A stretch of DNA of 26,205 bases. It comes from 2-12-FULL-41-17 sp964562855 (GTDB taxonomy: Bacteria; Patescibacteriota; Microgenomatia; Curtissbacterales; GWA2-41-24). Position numbers and translations under genes: made by a program. Below, piece after piece: positions 6,260-13,297 of the stretch. Positions within the stretch are counted from its first letter, which is position 1, and each line of letters begins with the position of its first letter. The stretch lies in assembly GCA_964562855.1 (NCBI GenBank), contig CAZLVB010000010.1, positions 1 through 26,205 of the forward strand, given 5' to 3'. Below the pieces are notes generated by a model. It had not been told where the DNA came from. It saw nothing but the letters and a program-made list of their open reading frames with translations, and searched no databases.

Positions 6260-6529
6260 TTAAAGCTCTTTAAGAGAAGTATCTACTTCCAAAACACCCT
6301 GGTCCAAATCGCCGATATTCGTTGTGTTTAGCTCCGACTCTATTTGTGAAATTTCGTCAGAATTGCCGACCTCATTTAACTTCTGGACCTGCCCGTCTAA
6401 AATTTCGGTAGCCTCTGGCACTTTTTGATCAAGATTTTTCTTGGCAAAAACCAAAACTGCAAAAATGCCAATTGCAAAAACTAAAAGCAATATTAAAATA
6501 TTCAAAAATCCGAACTTCAATTTAGTCAT
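6260..6529 (-). CDS. Small membrane-anchored protein with a coiled-coil tail
   Basis: The 89-residue protein has one N-terminal membrane helix (GFLNILILLLVFAIGIFAVLVFA) followed by an acidic, helical extracytoplasmic tail. The start is placed at ATG 6529 (MTKLKFGF), which overlaps the end of the upstream gene by 8 bp and suits translational coupling. A longer reading frame would bury the start deep in that gene. Function unknown; it is likely to act with the secreted coiled-coil protein encoded immediately upstream. Confidence 0.7.
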   Translation of the reverse strand: MTKLKFGFLNILILLLVFAIGIFAVLVFAKKNLDQKVPEATEILDGQVQKLNEVGNSDEISQIESELNTTNIGDLDQGVLEVDTSLKEL

Positions 6530-7121
6530 CTTGCGCCTCTTCTCGAAGTTCTGCGGCTGCTTTGAGCTCGCGTATAGTATCAACTAATGCCTTGTGGTAA
6601 TCAAATAAAGCTTTCTTGGCAATGCGAACTGCCTCCTTAGCACTCATAACTGCGTCACGCACGGAGGAAGACGAGGAATCAATTGCCCCAATTTTTGCCT
6701 TAGCGTCATCTATTGCAACCTGCGCCTCTACTTTTTTATCTGCGGCGGCCGCCAATTTTTCCTCTGCAACACTTGTATCTACACCCTTTTCCTTAAGCTT
6801 ATCTATACGAACCTGAATTTTATCTGAAATTTTATCAAGCCGCACAATTGCCGCGTTGAATCTTGCCAAAATTCTGTCGAAAACTATTTTTATCCTATCA
6901 ACGGTTTTTTGTCTAAATTCTGCCTGCCTAGCTTCGACTCTCTCTCGAACTTCCTGTTTTTTCTCCTGGATAACTTCTCTTTTTTGCTCCAACGGCCGCC
7001 TATTTATCGCAGGATTAGTTGCGTCTTGCGCAAATACCGTTTGGGTAAAAATCAGAAATGCCAAAACGAAGATCAAACTTTTAATGATAACGTGAGGATT
7101 TTTGGCAGTGGCTTTCTTCAT
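6522..7121 (-). CDS. Secreted coiled-coil protein
   Basis: The 199-residue protein has a signal peptide: basic start MKKATAKNPH, a hydrophobic core IIKSLIFVLAFLIFTQT and a cleavage site near VFAQ (about residue 32). The mature part is almost wholly charged helix and coiled coil (REVIQEKKQEVRERVEARQ ... VRIAKKALFDYHKALVDTIRELK), with a Ser-rich break near residue 150. Proteins of this design recur in CPR genomes without known function. Just upstream a GATAACA/TGTTATC hairpin (about 7123-7142) lies where the ribosome-binding site would be, and no clear Shine-Dalgarno sequence is visible. Confidence 0.75.
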   Translation of the reverse strand: MKKATAKNPHVIIKSLIFVLAFLIFTQTVFAQDATNPAINRRPLEQKREVIQEKKQEVRERVEARQAEFRQKTVDRIKIVFDRILARFNAAIVRLDKISDKIQVRIDKLKEKGVDTSVAEEKLAAAADKKVEAQVAIDDAKAKIGAIDSSSSSVRDAVMSAKEAVRIAKKALFDYHKALVDTIRELKAAAELREEAQDD

Positions 7122-7161
7122 TAGGATAACAGATTAATGTTATCAACAAAAATCTTTTCCG

Positions 7162-7566
7162 TCAACGCGGCGAAGTGGCAATAGAAATAGCCGTAGTTTT
7201 ACCGTCAGCTGCAGTATTAACAGTGATAGTTCCTGCTATTTTGCTACTCTTAACCTCAAATAGAAAGTTCGCTTGGGATTGTTGCCGAAATTGAGTTTCC
7301 CATCCTAGTTTAGGCAAGTTATCACTGTAGAATTTTACAACCTTGGCAAGATCATCCCCGGATACAAAACTCCCTCCATAAGAACCTCTTTGCCCGAATG
7401 TCTCAATAACTTGAGATTTCGGATAACGTGGCAACCCCGGGAAACCTTTTACCACCTCTCCTTTCGCATACTCGGGAGAATCAGTTGATCCGCCTCCCCC
7501 GGAAAGACGCGGGATACACGCGGTAAGAATCAGAGAAGCAAAAAGGATTAAAATAAACTTCCTCAT
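7162..7566 (-). CDS. Putative lipoprotein
   Basis: The 134-residue protein has a lipoprotein signal: MRKFILILFASLILTAC, lipobox LTAC with the lipidated Cys at 17. The Gly/Ser-rich linker is followed by a small alpha/beta domain containing FPGLPRYPKSQVIETFG, LAKVVKFYSDNLPKLGWET and a C-terminal strand region. That domain resembles families in which a short helix-strand unit reads FYxxxLxxxGW. Function unknown; it is presumably anchored on the outer face of the cytoplasmic membrane. The start overlaps the dnaX stop by 4 bp (ATGA), so it is translationally coupled to dnaX. Confidence 0.8.
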   Translation of the reverse strand: MRKFILILFASLILTACIPRLSGGGGSTDSPEYAKGEVVKGFPGLPRYPKSQVIETFGQRGSYGGSFVSGDDLAKVVKFYSDNLPKLGWETQFRQQSQANFLFEVKSSKIAGTITVNTAADGKTTAISIATSPR

Positions 7567-9143
7567 TTGGAAAATATCTCTGCCGCCACACGCTCTAAAT
7601 CGGCCTCGGCGATATCAACAACATCACTTGCTCGCACGGCTTTAGGCAACTGCGATTTATCGTTATTTAAGATAAATTTCATATTGATTGGCATCCCTGC
7701 CACTTCTTCCATTATATTGGAAAGCATCCTGTAAATTTTAGGCTCTTCCAATTTTTCTTTATGGAATCGCCAAAATACTTCTATCTGAAGAGTTGTTCCC
7801 TTAAAATCTGCCGGTTTTGCAGACCGCAAAATTGCCATCACATGAGCATTACCGGTCTTCACTTTTGAAAGAAAAACCGGCCATATCTTCCCAATCCGAG
7901 CAATCGACCTAACATTATTTTGCCCCTTAGGCACCCTGCTACTTATCTCTTTATCCTCACTCTGTTTTTCTTCCCGCGATTTTTCATCTTTTATATCCAG
8001 GGAGTCCGCTTTTTCTGCCTTTGGCAAACAATATTTGCAGACAGCCAAAAGCAACGATATATGCGGCAGCGGATAAATTTTGGCGTCACTCTCGGCAATT
8101 AAGAAAAGTTTCATTAAATGTTGAAGGTCGTCCAATGTGAACCGTTCGCCAAGTTCTTTCATTTTAGAAATCTGTCTTTCCTCCATATCGGTTATTTGGT
8201 CAACCATATTCATTTTTAAAAGTAATAATTTTTCTAAAAAAAGGACCGCCTCTTTAATAAATAGTGAAATATCTGCACCAGATCTATAGAGATTTTCAAT
8301 ATAGGCTACTGATTTTTTAACATCGGCTAAGCCAAGATACTCACAAAATTGAAAGATGGAATTCCAGTCGGAAAAAACTACCAGATTAGTAACGTCTCTT
8401 GCCGAAATCGCCTTCTTAGATGAAGAAATCTGGTCCAAAATTGAAACAGCGTCCCGGAAAGAACCATCGGCAGCTTGCACGATTGCCAAGCAAGCCTCAT
8501 CATCAATTTTTATATTTTCCGCTTTGGCTATTTTTTGCAAAGCAAAAGTAAGCTGTGTAGCCGAGGCGCGACTGAAGCTGAACCTTTGAACCCTCGAGAC
8601 TATCGTCGGCGGCAATTTGCCTGCCTCGGTTGTACAAAGAATAAAGATGGCATGAGCTGGCGGCTCCTCCAGAGTCTTTAAAAGTGCATTAAATGCTTCA
8701 CGCGTAAGCATATGAACCTCGTCAACGATATATACCTTAAAACGAAATGACACTGGAGAAAGTTTTATCTTCTCGCGAAGATCTCTAACATCATCGATAT
8801 TCCGATTTGAAGCTGCATCAATTTCGATCAAATCGAGCGCTGAACCGTCATTTACAGAAACACAGGCATCGCATTTGTTGCAAGGTTCCCCAAATTTAGT
8901 GACTAGATTTTTAGGGTTTAGGGTATAGTTTTTCGGTTTCTTACTAGACCCTATACCCTGACAATTTACCGCCTTGGCTAAAATTCGAGCTAGCGAAGTT
9001 TTACCTGTGCCTTTCGGGCCGGCAAATAAAAAGGCATGGCCGATCTTTCCACTGGCTAGCTGCGCCAGTATAGTTTTAACAACATGGTCCTGGCCAACAA
9101 TTTCGGCAAATTTCTGGGGTCTGTACTTGCGATAAAAAACCAT
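7563..9143 (-). CDS. dnaX: DNA polymerase III subunit tau/gamma
   Basis: AAA+ clamp-loader ATPase of the replisome. The N-terminus MVFYRKYRPQKFAEIVGQ is diagnostic. The Walker A motif GPKGTGKTS is at 42-50, the zinc cysteines are C61, C88, C91 and C94, and Walker B is YIVDEVH (138-144). The Arg finger/sensor region is TTEAGKLPPTIVSRVQRFSF. At 526 residues it keeps domains I-III and a short charged tail. Between the first zinc Cys and the rest, residues 63-83 are an extra loop encoded by an inverted repeat at 8905-8960, so the zinc module is stretched. It sits 19 bases downstream of ybeY and overlaps the lipoprotein gene. Confidence 0.97.
   Translation of the reverse strand: MVFYRKYRPQKFAEIVGQDHVVKTILAQLASGKIGHAFLFAGPKGTGKTSLARILAKAVNCQGIGSSKKPKNYTLNPKNLVTKFGEPCNKCDACVSVNDGSALDLIEIDAASNRNIDDVRDLREKIKLSPVSFRFKVYIVDEVHMLTREAFNALLKTLEEPPAHAIFILCTTEAGKLPPTIVSRVQRFSFSRASATQLTFALQKIAKAENIKIDDEACLAIVQAADGSFRDAVSILDQISSSKKAISARDVTNLVVFSDWNSIFQFCEYLGLADVKKSVAYIENLYRSGADISLFIKEAVLFLEKLLLLKMNMVDQITDMEERQISKMKELGERFTLDDLQHLMKLFLIAESDAKIYPLPHISLLLAVCKYCLPKAEKADSLDIKDEKSREEKQSEDKEISSRVPKGQNNVRSIARIGKIWPVFLSKVKTGNAHVMAILRSAKPADFKGTTLQIEVFWRFHKEKLEEPKIYRMLSNIMEEVAGMPINMKFILNNDKSQLPKAVRASDVVDIAEADLERVAAEIFSK
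8905..8960. repeat. Inverted repeat inserted in the dnaX zinc module
   Basis: AGGGTATAG (8920-8928) faces CTATACCCT (8951-8959) over a 22-base loop, next to TTAGGGTTTAGGG. It encodes about 20 extra DnaX residues in frame. CCCTAAACCCTA also occurs in cysS near 635-660. Confidence 0.7.
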
Positions 9144-9162
9144 ACCTTAAAATTGAAAATTC

Positions 9163-9561
9163 CTACTCATGATATTCGCCCAACAGATGTTCTGTTCCGT
9201 GAACAGTCAGCGCATATATTTCCTCGTCAACCATAATATCATCTGCCGCAGCATTCTCTAAAAGATAGGGCCAGCAAAGAATAATGTCGCCAAGTCTCAA
9301 GATCCCATCCGGCGACTGAACAAATCCCCTATTTCCATGATGCGAAATTTCCTCGAACGGGAATGTCAAAATCTCGTGTTTTTCAGAATCACCAAGATAA
9401 GTTTTTACCAATTGTTTCATTTTTCTCTCTCCGACAATCGCGATTGATACCTCAACTTCCGAGTCGCCAATTTTGTGTTTAAGAAAGGTATCTGCTACCG
9501 CTTTTCTTATTTGTTTTCTGTTTACCGGATAACGGCTGCTAGCGACAAGAACCCTAACCAT
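9163..9561 (-). CDS. ybeY: Endoribonuclease YbeY (16S rRNA maturation)
   Basis: Zinc-dependent RNase needed for 16S rRNA 3'-end processing and ribosome quality control. The C-terminus has HGTEHLLGEYHE (residues 121-132), matching the HGxxHLxGxxH zinc-binding signature, with H121, H125 and H131 as ligands. The N-terminal half shows VSIAIVGERKMKQLVKTYLG and ILTFPFEE, also family typical. The 132-residue length is slightly short because the protein ends right after the third His. The start overlaps the yqeY stop as TAATG, so the two are coupled. Confidence 0.93.
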   Translation of the reverse strand: MVRVLVASSRYPVNRKQIRKAVADTFLKHKIGDSEVEVSIAIVGERKMKQLVKTYLGDSEKHEILTFPFEEISHHGNRGFVQSPDGILRLGDIILCWPYLLENAAADDIMVDEEIYALTVHGTEHLLGEYHE

Positions 9562-10007
9562 TATGAACCCAGTTTTGATTTGACAATTTCAGAAACTTTC
9601 TTGCCGTCCGTCTGCCCCTTGACCTTGGCCATAACAGCAGACATCACTCTTCCCATATCCTGCGCACCGACTGCACCAAGCGCCTTTATTTCCCCCTCAA
9701 CTATTTTTGAAATTTCATCACTTGAAAGCTGTTGGGGTAAATATTTTTCAAGTACTGCCAACTCGCCAGTTTCCTTTTGAACCAAGTCTTCCCTTTTTGC
9801 TCCGCGATACGCTTAGATTGATTCGCGGTGACGCTTGGCATCTCTGGTAATCTCAAAGGTGACTTCCTCCTCAGTTAGTTTATCCCCTTTGGCAATTTGG
9901 GCATTATGAATGTTGGCAAGCAGAAGACGCAAAGTTGATACGGCTATTTCGTCCTTAGCTTTAACAAAGTTATTAAGATCAGCCTGGATTTTACTAATCT
10001 GGTCCAT
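9561..10007 (-). pseudogene. yqeY: GatB/YqeY domain gene interrupted by an in-frame TAA
   Basis: Two pieces in the same frame make one YqeY-like protein. The first (10007-9813) reads MDQISKIQADLNNFVKAKDEIAVSTLRLLLANIHNAQ ... RDAKRHRESI. Then comes TAA (9813-9815), followed without a frameshift by AYRGAKREDLVQKETGELAVLEKYLPQQL and MGRVMSAVMAKVKG. The family has Glu or a similar residue at the stop position (RRESIEEF...), so one G-to-T change from GAA explains it. No ATG lies near the start of the second half. It may be a real nonsense mutation, a sequencing error, or readthrough. Family members are linked to tRNA-dependent amidotransferases and often sit beside rpsU, as here. Confidence 0.8.
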
Positions 10008-10015
10008 TTTAAAAT

Positions 10016-10204
10016 CTAAATCTTTTTTCTGGCATATTTCTTTCTAGCCATGATCATTTTTTGCTGCTTTTTCAAAGAAGGCTTAAGATAGTGTTCCCTC
10101 TTCTTAATCTCTGCCAGGATGCCTTCTGTCTGCACTTTTTTGTTAAATTTTCGAATTAACGACTCGACAGATTCTCCCGGCTGGGCAATTACTTTAGTTG
10201 ACAT
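10016..10204 (-). CDS. rpsU: 30S ribosomal protein S21
   Basis: A small basic ribosomal protein needed at initiation on the 30S subunit. The 62-residue product reads MSTKVIAQPGESVESLIRKF, then KKVQTEGILAEIKKREHYLKPS, and ends with the Lys/Arg-rich tail typical of S21. The start at 10204 is fixed by a strong Shine-Dalgarno sequence (GGAGGTG, six bases upstream) and by where homology begins. It is followed after eight bases by yqeY, the usual S21 partner. The region upstream carries a long inverted repeat (10303-10441). Confidence 0.93.
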   Translation of the reverse strand: MSTKVIAQPGESVESLIRKFNKKVQTEGILAEIKKREHYLKPSLKKQQKMIMARKKYARKKI

Positions 10205-10302
10205 CAAAACACCTCCCCCACTTAATAAACCCCAAATTCCTACAATGAAGCAGGTTGAGATTATCAAAAACATAATACATCTCTATATTGCAGGCGTTTG
10301 AA

Positions 10303-10441
10303 GCAATCAAAAACATGATGGAATCATCCTTATTCAAATTTACGCGTTTGTAAAACGGCGTTGGATGATGAAATCCTGAGCGAGACTTGAGTACATCACT
10401 CCATGATATAAACTTATACTAGTCGAGCGTTTTTTGATTGC
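10303..10441 (-). other. Structured intergenic region upstream of rpsU closed by an 11-bp inverted repeat
   Basis: GCAATCAAAAA (10303-10313) and TTTTTGATTGC (10431-10441) are perfect complements 117 bases apart. Inside are a CGTTT/AAACG hairpin around 10345-10360, a CCTGAGCGAG remnant of the REP family, and repeated GATGATGG-like words. On the minus strand TTGATT then, after 17 bases, TATAGA lies at the rpsU-proximal end and could be the rpsU promoter. It may be an untranslated leader, a terminator of the HIT gene or an element remnant. Confidence 0.45.
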
Positions 10442-10463
10442 AAAAAAGCCTGCATCACCCCCT

Positions 10464-10799
10464 CTACAGCTTGCTCCATACTATTTTATCTCCCGCCAAA
10501 AGATGCATATGCATATGCGGTACGTGCTGGAATTTACCAACATTAAACGAAAGCCGGAAGGAATCTACACCCTTTTCTTTTGAAATTTTTTTGGCAGCAT
10601 TAAACATTGCCACTAAATCAGAGCTCTCTTTCAAACCGACACTGACGGCAGACTCGATGTGTTTTTTTGGAACAATCAAAATATGGGTCGCCGCAATCGG
10701 GTTTATGTCCGGAAAAGCCACCACTGTATCATCCCGATAAATAATATTACTTTTGACCTCTCCTGCAATTATTTTGCAAAAAAGACAATCCTTTGTCAT
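10464..10799 (-). CDS. HIT-family (HinT-like) nucleotide hydrolase
   Basis: Histidine-triad protein, probably a purine nucleoside phosphoramidase or dinucleotide hydrolase. The sequence runs MTKDCLFCKIIAGEVKSNIIYRDD, FPDINPIAATHILIVPKKHIES, and VPHMHMHLLAG, which contains the HxHxH catalytic triad of histidines near the C-terminus. CxxC near the start is the zinc pair common in HinT proteins. The start at 10799 is chosen because GAGG lies six bases upstream and homology begins there; upstream in-frame ATGs would add an unrelated 19 residues. About 110 residues, the usual size. Confidence 0.93.
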   Translation of the reverse strand: MTKDCLFCKIIAGEVKSNIIYRDDTVVAFPDINPIAATHILIVPKKHIESAVSVGLKESSDLVAMFNAAKKISKEKGVDSFRLSFNVGKFQHVPHMHMHLLAGDKIVWSKL

Positions 10800-10884
10800 T
10801 TTATACCTCATTCTTAATGCGGCTTCTTTTAGTAACCATCTGGTTTTCTTAATCATAAATCCTAATAACGTTTAGCGTTAATCG

Positions 10885-10904
10885 CCTGCCTGCCGGCAGG
10901 CAGG
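10885..10904. repeat. Perfect 20-bp palindrome CCTGCCTGCCGGCAGGCAGG
   Basis: Fully self-complementary, with no loop. It lies between the HIT and DHH-like genes in a 140-base stretch that also has TAACG/CGTTA, GGTTACG/CGTAACC and GCGT/ACGC hairpins. A dispersed palindrome of this type is familiar from CPR and other genomes. Confidence 0.85.
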
Positions 10905-10989
10905 GTAACGATGCCCGTTTCGTTTAAAGGTTACGTTTTGCGTAAAACGCCTCACGATACCAGCTTCGTAACCGTAACCGCTTAACTAT

Positions 10990-11014
10990 CTCCAAAAAGC
11001 TATGCTTTTTGGAG
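10990..11014 (-). terminator. Stop-codon-centred hairpin of the DHH-like gene
   Basis: CTCCAAAAAGC (10990-11000) faces GCTTTTTGGAG (11004-11014) over a three-base loop. The TAG stop (11000-11002) falls in the loop. There is no long T run after it, so it may be a weak terminator or a 3'-end protecting structure. Confidence 0.5.
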
Positions 11015-11842
11015 TATCTCTATTATTTCTCCGAGTTCCAATTTTGTCGGCACCATTTGCGGGTTTCGGCTCGAACCGTTTCTTAAAAGCACCTTGGAGG
11101 GGTGCAAATACCACGTTCCTACTTTATCCACTTCAACCAGCTTTTTATAAGCACCTGTCAGGTCGACATTTTTATTATTGGAACCGGTAATTCGCACATT
11201 TCCACGTTTTGGGTCCTTAACCGCAACTACCGCAAATCCCCTCTTAATGCCTAAATCCAACACAGTGCTATTGCCTGTATAAACTGCAACCGCTTCTCCC
11301 CAGCGGGTTTCAAATTTTTCTCCACCGACAAGTTCTTCTTCCGCCGCCACTTTTGCCGCGAGCAATTTGTAAACGGCCTCCAGGTTGAAACAAGCCGCCT
11401 CTACAATCTCACCGTCACTTTTTCTATCCACCATCTTCCAACCGGAAAGCAAATTGTGAAGCATAAATTCATGGCGATCACTTTCTGCATCAGACCATTT
11501 GTAATTATCCCAACCATGGTCCAGCTCATTGATTACACCTATCAGGCGAAACAAAGCCTTATCTTTTTCTTCTATGTATCCGTCTCTAACCAATGATTCG
11601 TAAACTAATTTTGCAGAACAGGTAAAATCACTGGACTGATGATGGTCGTATCTGCCCATGCCGGTATCGACATGAACTATGTTTGGATCAGAACCGTCTG
11701 GTTGGCCTAAGTAAGTTTGGCCGGCAGGTACAAAATCAATTCTGGCGTTTTTAAATTCGGGGTGAAACTTTTTTAGCAGCCAATAAGCCCCGATACCGTC
11801 AAGGTCCGGGGAAACATGGGTAACAACTGTTTTTTGTGCCAA
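11000..11842 (-). CDS. DHH-like phosphoesterase superfamily protein
   Basis: The 280-residue protein carries metal-binding motifs like those of DHH/MYG1-type phosphoesterases: THVSPDLDGIGA (D13, D15), VDTGMGRYDHHQ (D59 and D66-H67-H68) and, later, LIGVINELDHGWDNY. The C-terminus has NGSSRNPQM, similar to the substrate-binding GGxxxxx loop of the superfamily. The precise substrate (nucleotide, oligonucleotide or other phosphate ester) is not evident. The start is TTG at 11842, the first codon of MAQKTVVTH; no ATG is near. The gene has a promoter at 11962-11990 and a long hairpin in its leader. The stop codon lies within a hairpin. Confidence 0.72.
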   Translation of the reverse strand: MAQKTVVTHVSPDLDGIGAYWLLKKFHPEFKNARIDFVPAGQTYLGQPDGSDPNIVHVDTGMGRYDHHQSSDFTCSAKLVYESLVRDGYIEEKDKALFRLIGVINELDHGWDNYKWSDAESDRHEFMLHNLLSGWKMVDRKSDGEIVEAACFNLEAVYKLLAAKVAAEEELVGGEKFETRWGEAVAVYTGNSTVLDLGIKRGFAVVAVKDPKRGNVRITGSNNKNVDLTGAYKKLVEVDKVGTWYLHPSKVLLRNGSSRNPQMVPTKLELGEIIEILQKA

Positions 11843-11866
11843 TCAAATTTACACCTACTTTCTTTA

Positions 11867-11935
11867 CCCGCCTAAAATTGCTCTTCAAGTCGTGTACGGA
11901 TAGTACTGAAAAGACTTGAAGTAAGATTTGGCGGG
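11867..11935 (-). promoter_or_regulatory. Long leader hairpin upstream of the DHH-like gene
   Basis: CCCGCC (11867-11872) pairs with GGCGGG (11930-11935), and CTTCAAGTC (11883-11891) with GACTTGAAG (11913-11921). This gives a two-part stem in the roughly 110-base leader between the promoter and the TTG start. No T run follows it, so it is a leader structure rather than a clear terminator. Confidence 0.55.
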
Positions 11936-11961
11936 CTTCCGCTGACTTATATTGACTTTTC

Positions 11962-11990
11962 ATTGTAGCTTTTTGGGGATTTTTTGGCAA
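11962..11990 (-). promoter_or_regulatory. Promoter of the DHH-like gene
   Basis: Minus strand: TTGCCA (11985-11990), 17-base spacer, TACAAT (11962-11967). Each box has five of six consensus bases. It begins just after the trigger factor stop codon. Confidence 0.65.
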
Positions 11991-12002
11991 GACGCCTGAA
12001 AC

Positions 12003-13124
12003 CTAAGAAGATATCGTTTTCTTGACCAAATCCAAAGTTTTAGCCTGAAAAATAGATACGGCGACGTAAGCCTCAAGATCTTTTCTCTGCTCGTCGCTTA
12101 AATTATCCGCCTTTACGTTTTTAAGCGTCGCTTCCAGCTCTTCTTTTGCCACAACAACTTTTTCGTTCTTCCCAATGTAGTCCATAATCAAAGAAACCTT
12201 GACGTTTTTCTCCGCCTGCGGCCGCCACTTAGCTTTCAGAGCATCAAGAGTTGTATTCTGCTCCTTAAGATAAACTTCTAAAGTTTTCTTCTGCCGCTCA
12301 AGTTCGGAATTTAACCTTACAAGAATTCTGTTCAACTCATCATCAATTAAAATATCCGGAACTTCCACTTGGCATTGCTCCAAAAGTTTGGCAAACAGCT
12401 CTTCCTCCAGTTTTGCTTCTACCTGATCCGCGACTAAAGTCTCCAAGTCTTTCTTAACGATTTCTCTTAAATGCGCAAGATCTCTGGCGCCAATTGCCTT
12501 AGCAAACTCATCATCAATTTTGACTGCTTTAATCTTTTTTTCAGTTTTTGTATCTTTATCTTCATCCTTCAAAAATATTTTGCTCCCGTGGGCATCGTAT
12601 ATAAACTTCTTCGCGCCCTCTTCTTTATCCTCAACTTCTGACTTTTCACTTTTAACTTTTAACTTATCTTTCTCCCACGCCTCAAAAATGTTCTTTATGG
12701 AATTGGCAACATCTGCATCGGTTATCTCCTTGGCCTTAACTTTTTTGACCCTAATTTTCTTCCAGTCACTAACCACTACTTTCGGCCTTAATGTAAAAGT
12801 TGAAGTGAAAGAAAAAGGTGAACCTTTGGAAAGAGACTCCACTGCCACGTTGGGTGAATCGATAGGCACAAAATCCTCTTTTTTGAAAATCTCGCTCAAA
12901 TACGCAGAAATTAAAGAACTTGCCGATTCGTTCAAAAGTTTTGTCAGTCCAACGTTATTTTCCAAAACATCGTCTGGCGCTTTCCCGGGCCGAAACCCGG
13001 CAAGCTTAACCTCAACCTTGTACTTGGCAAGTGTCTTTTCATAGGCACTTTCGAACTCGGCCTTTGTAATATTGACCTTAACCTCAACCTTACCTTTTTC
13101 TCCCCGATTAACCGTATACTGCAT
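12003..13124 (-). CDS. tig: Trigger factor lacking the prolyl-isomerase domain
   Basis: Ribosome-bound chaperone for nascent chains. The N-terminal ribosome-binding domain is clear: MQYTVNRGEKGKVEVKVNI and the loop GFRPGKAP (43-50), which docks on L23. The C-terminal helical substrate-cradle domain follows (EVPDILIDDELNRILVRLNSELERQ...). The FKBP-type PPIase domain normally between them is absent; only a Lys/Glu-rich linker is present, part of it (LKVKSEKSEVED) encoded by a simple repeat at 12632-12666. Length is 373, against about 430 in the full family. A TATAAT (13136-13141) lies 11 bases before the ATG, so the mRNA may have almost no leader. Confidence 0.92.
   Translation of the reverse strand: MQYTVNRGEKGKVEVKVNITKAEFESAYEKTLAKYKVEVKLAGFRPGKAPDDVLENNVGLTKLLNESASSLISAYLSEIFKKEDFVPIDSPNVAVESLSKGSPFSFTSTFTLRPKVVVSDWKKIRVKKVKAKEITDADVANSIKNIFEAWEKDKLKVKSEKSEVEDKEEGAKKFIYDAHGSKIFLKDEDKDTKTEKKIKAVKIDDEFAKAIGARDLAHLREIVKKDLETLVADQVEAKLEEELFAKLLEQCQVEVPDILIDDELNRILVRLNSELERQKKTLEVYLKEQNTTLDALKAKWRPQAEKNVKVSLIMDYIGKNEKVVVAKEELEATLKNVKADNLSDEQRKDLEAYVAVSIFQAKTLDLVKKTISS
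12632..12666. repeat. TTTTAACTT/TTTTCACTT short repeat inside tig
   Basis: Tandem near-copies of CTTTTAACTT and CTTTTCACTT read in frame as KVKSEKSEV in the linker of trigger factor. This is another simple repeat tolerated in a flexible part of a protein. Confidence 0.6.
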
Positions 13125-13146
13125 ATTAAGTTGAAATTATAAACTT

Positions 13147-13225
13147 CCGAGGGCTAAAGCCCTCGGTTAGGCCCGCAGTCGAGTTCTACTCGGCGAGGAC
13201 TGCAAGAAAGTTGTGAAACTTTCTT
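13147..13225 (-). repeat. Second copy of the A-B hairpin unit, plus a third hairpin, upstream of tig
   Basis: Minus-strand order: AAGAAAGTT/AACTTTCTT hairpin (13204-13225, type A position); then the B-type element with GCAGTCCTCGC, an inner CGAGT-AGA-ACTCG hairpin, and ACTGCGGGCCTA (13169-13203); then a perfect CCGAGGGCT/AGCCCTCGG hairpin (13147-13166). The flanking words GTCCTCGC and CTGCGGGCCTA match the array at 2070-2289, but the A loop here differs. Confidence 0.7.
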
Positions 13226-13297
13226 ATTGTACCTTATAAGTTTACATGAGCTCGCAGAAAAACCCAACTTTTTGTACTCTCACCCAGACTTCCTGAG

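Noticed and set aside
9561..10007. Two separate functional genes from the yqeY halves
   Set aside because: The second half has no ATG or ribosome-binding site, and both halves align end to end with a single YqeY protein in one frame.
11799..11990. 63-codon minus-strand frame upstream of the DHH-like gene
   Set aside because: It covers the promoter and leader hairpin, has no recognisable features, and overlaps the DHH-like start in another frame.
12520..13044. 174-codon open frame on the plus strand
   Set aside because: It is the antisense of trigger factor, with low-complexity Ser/Phe/Leu composition typical of a shadow frame.
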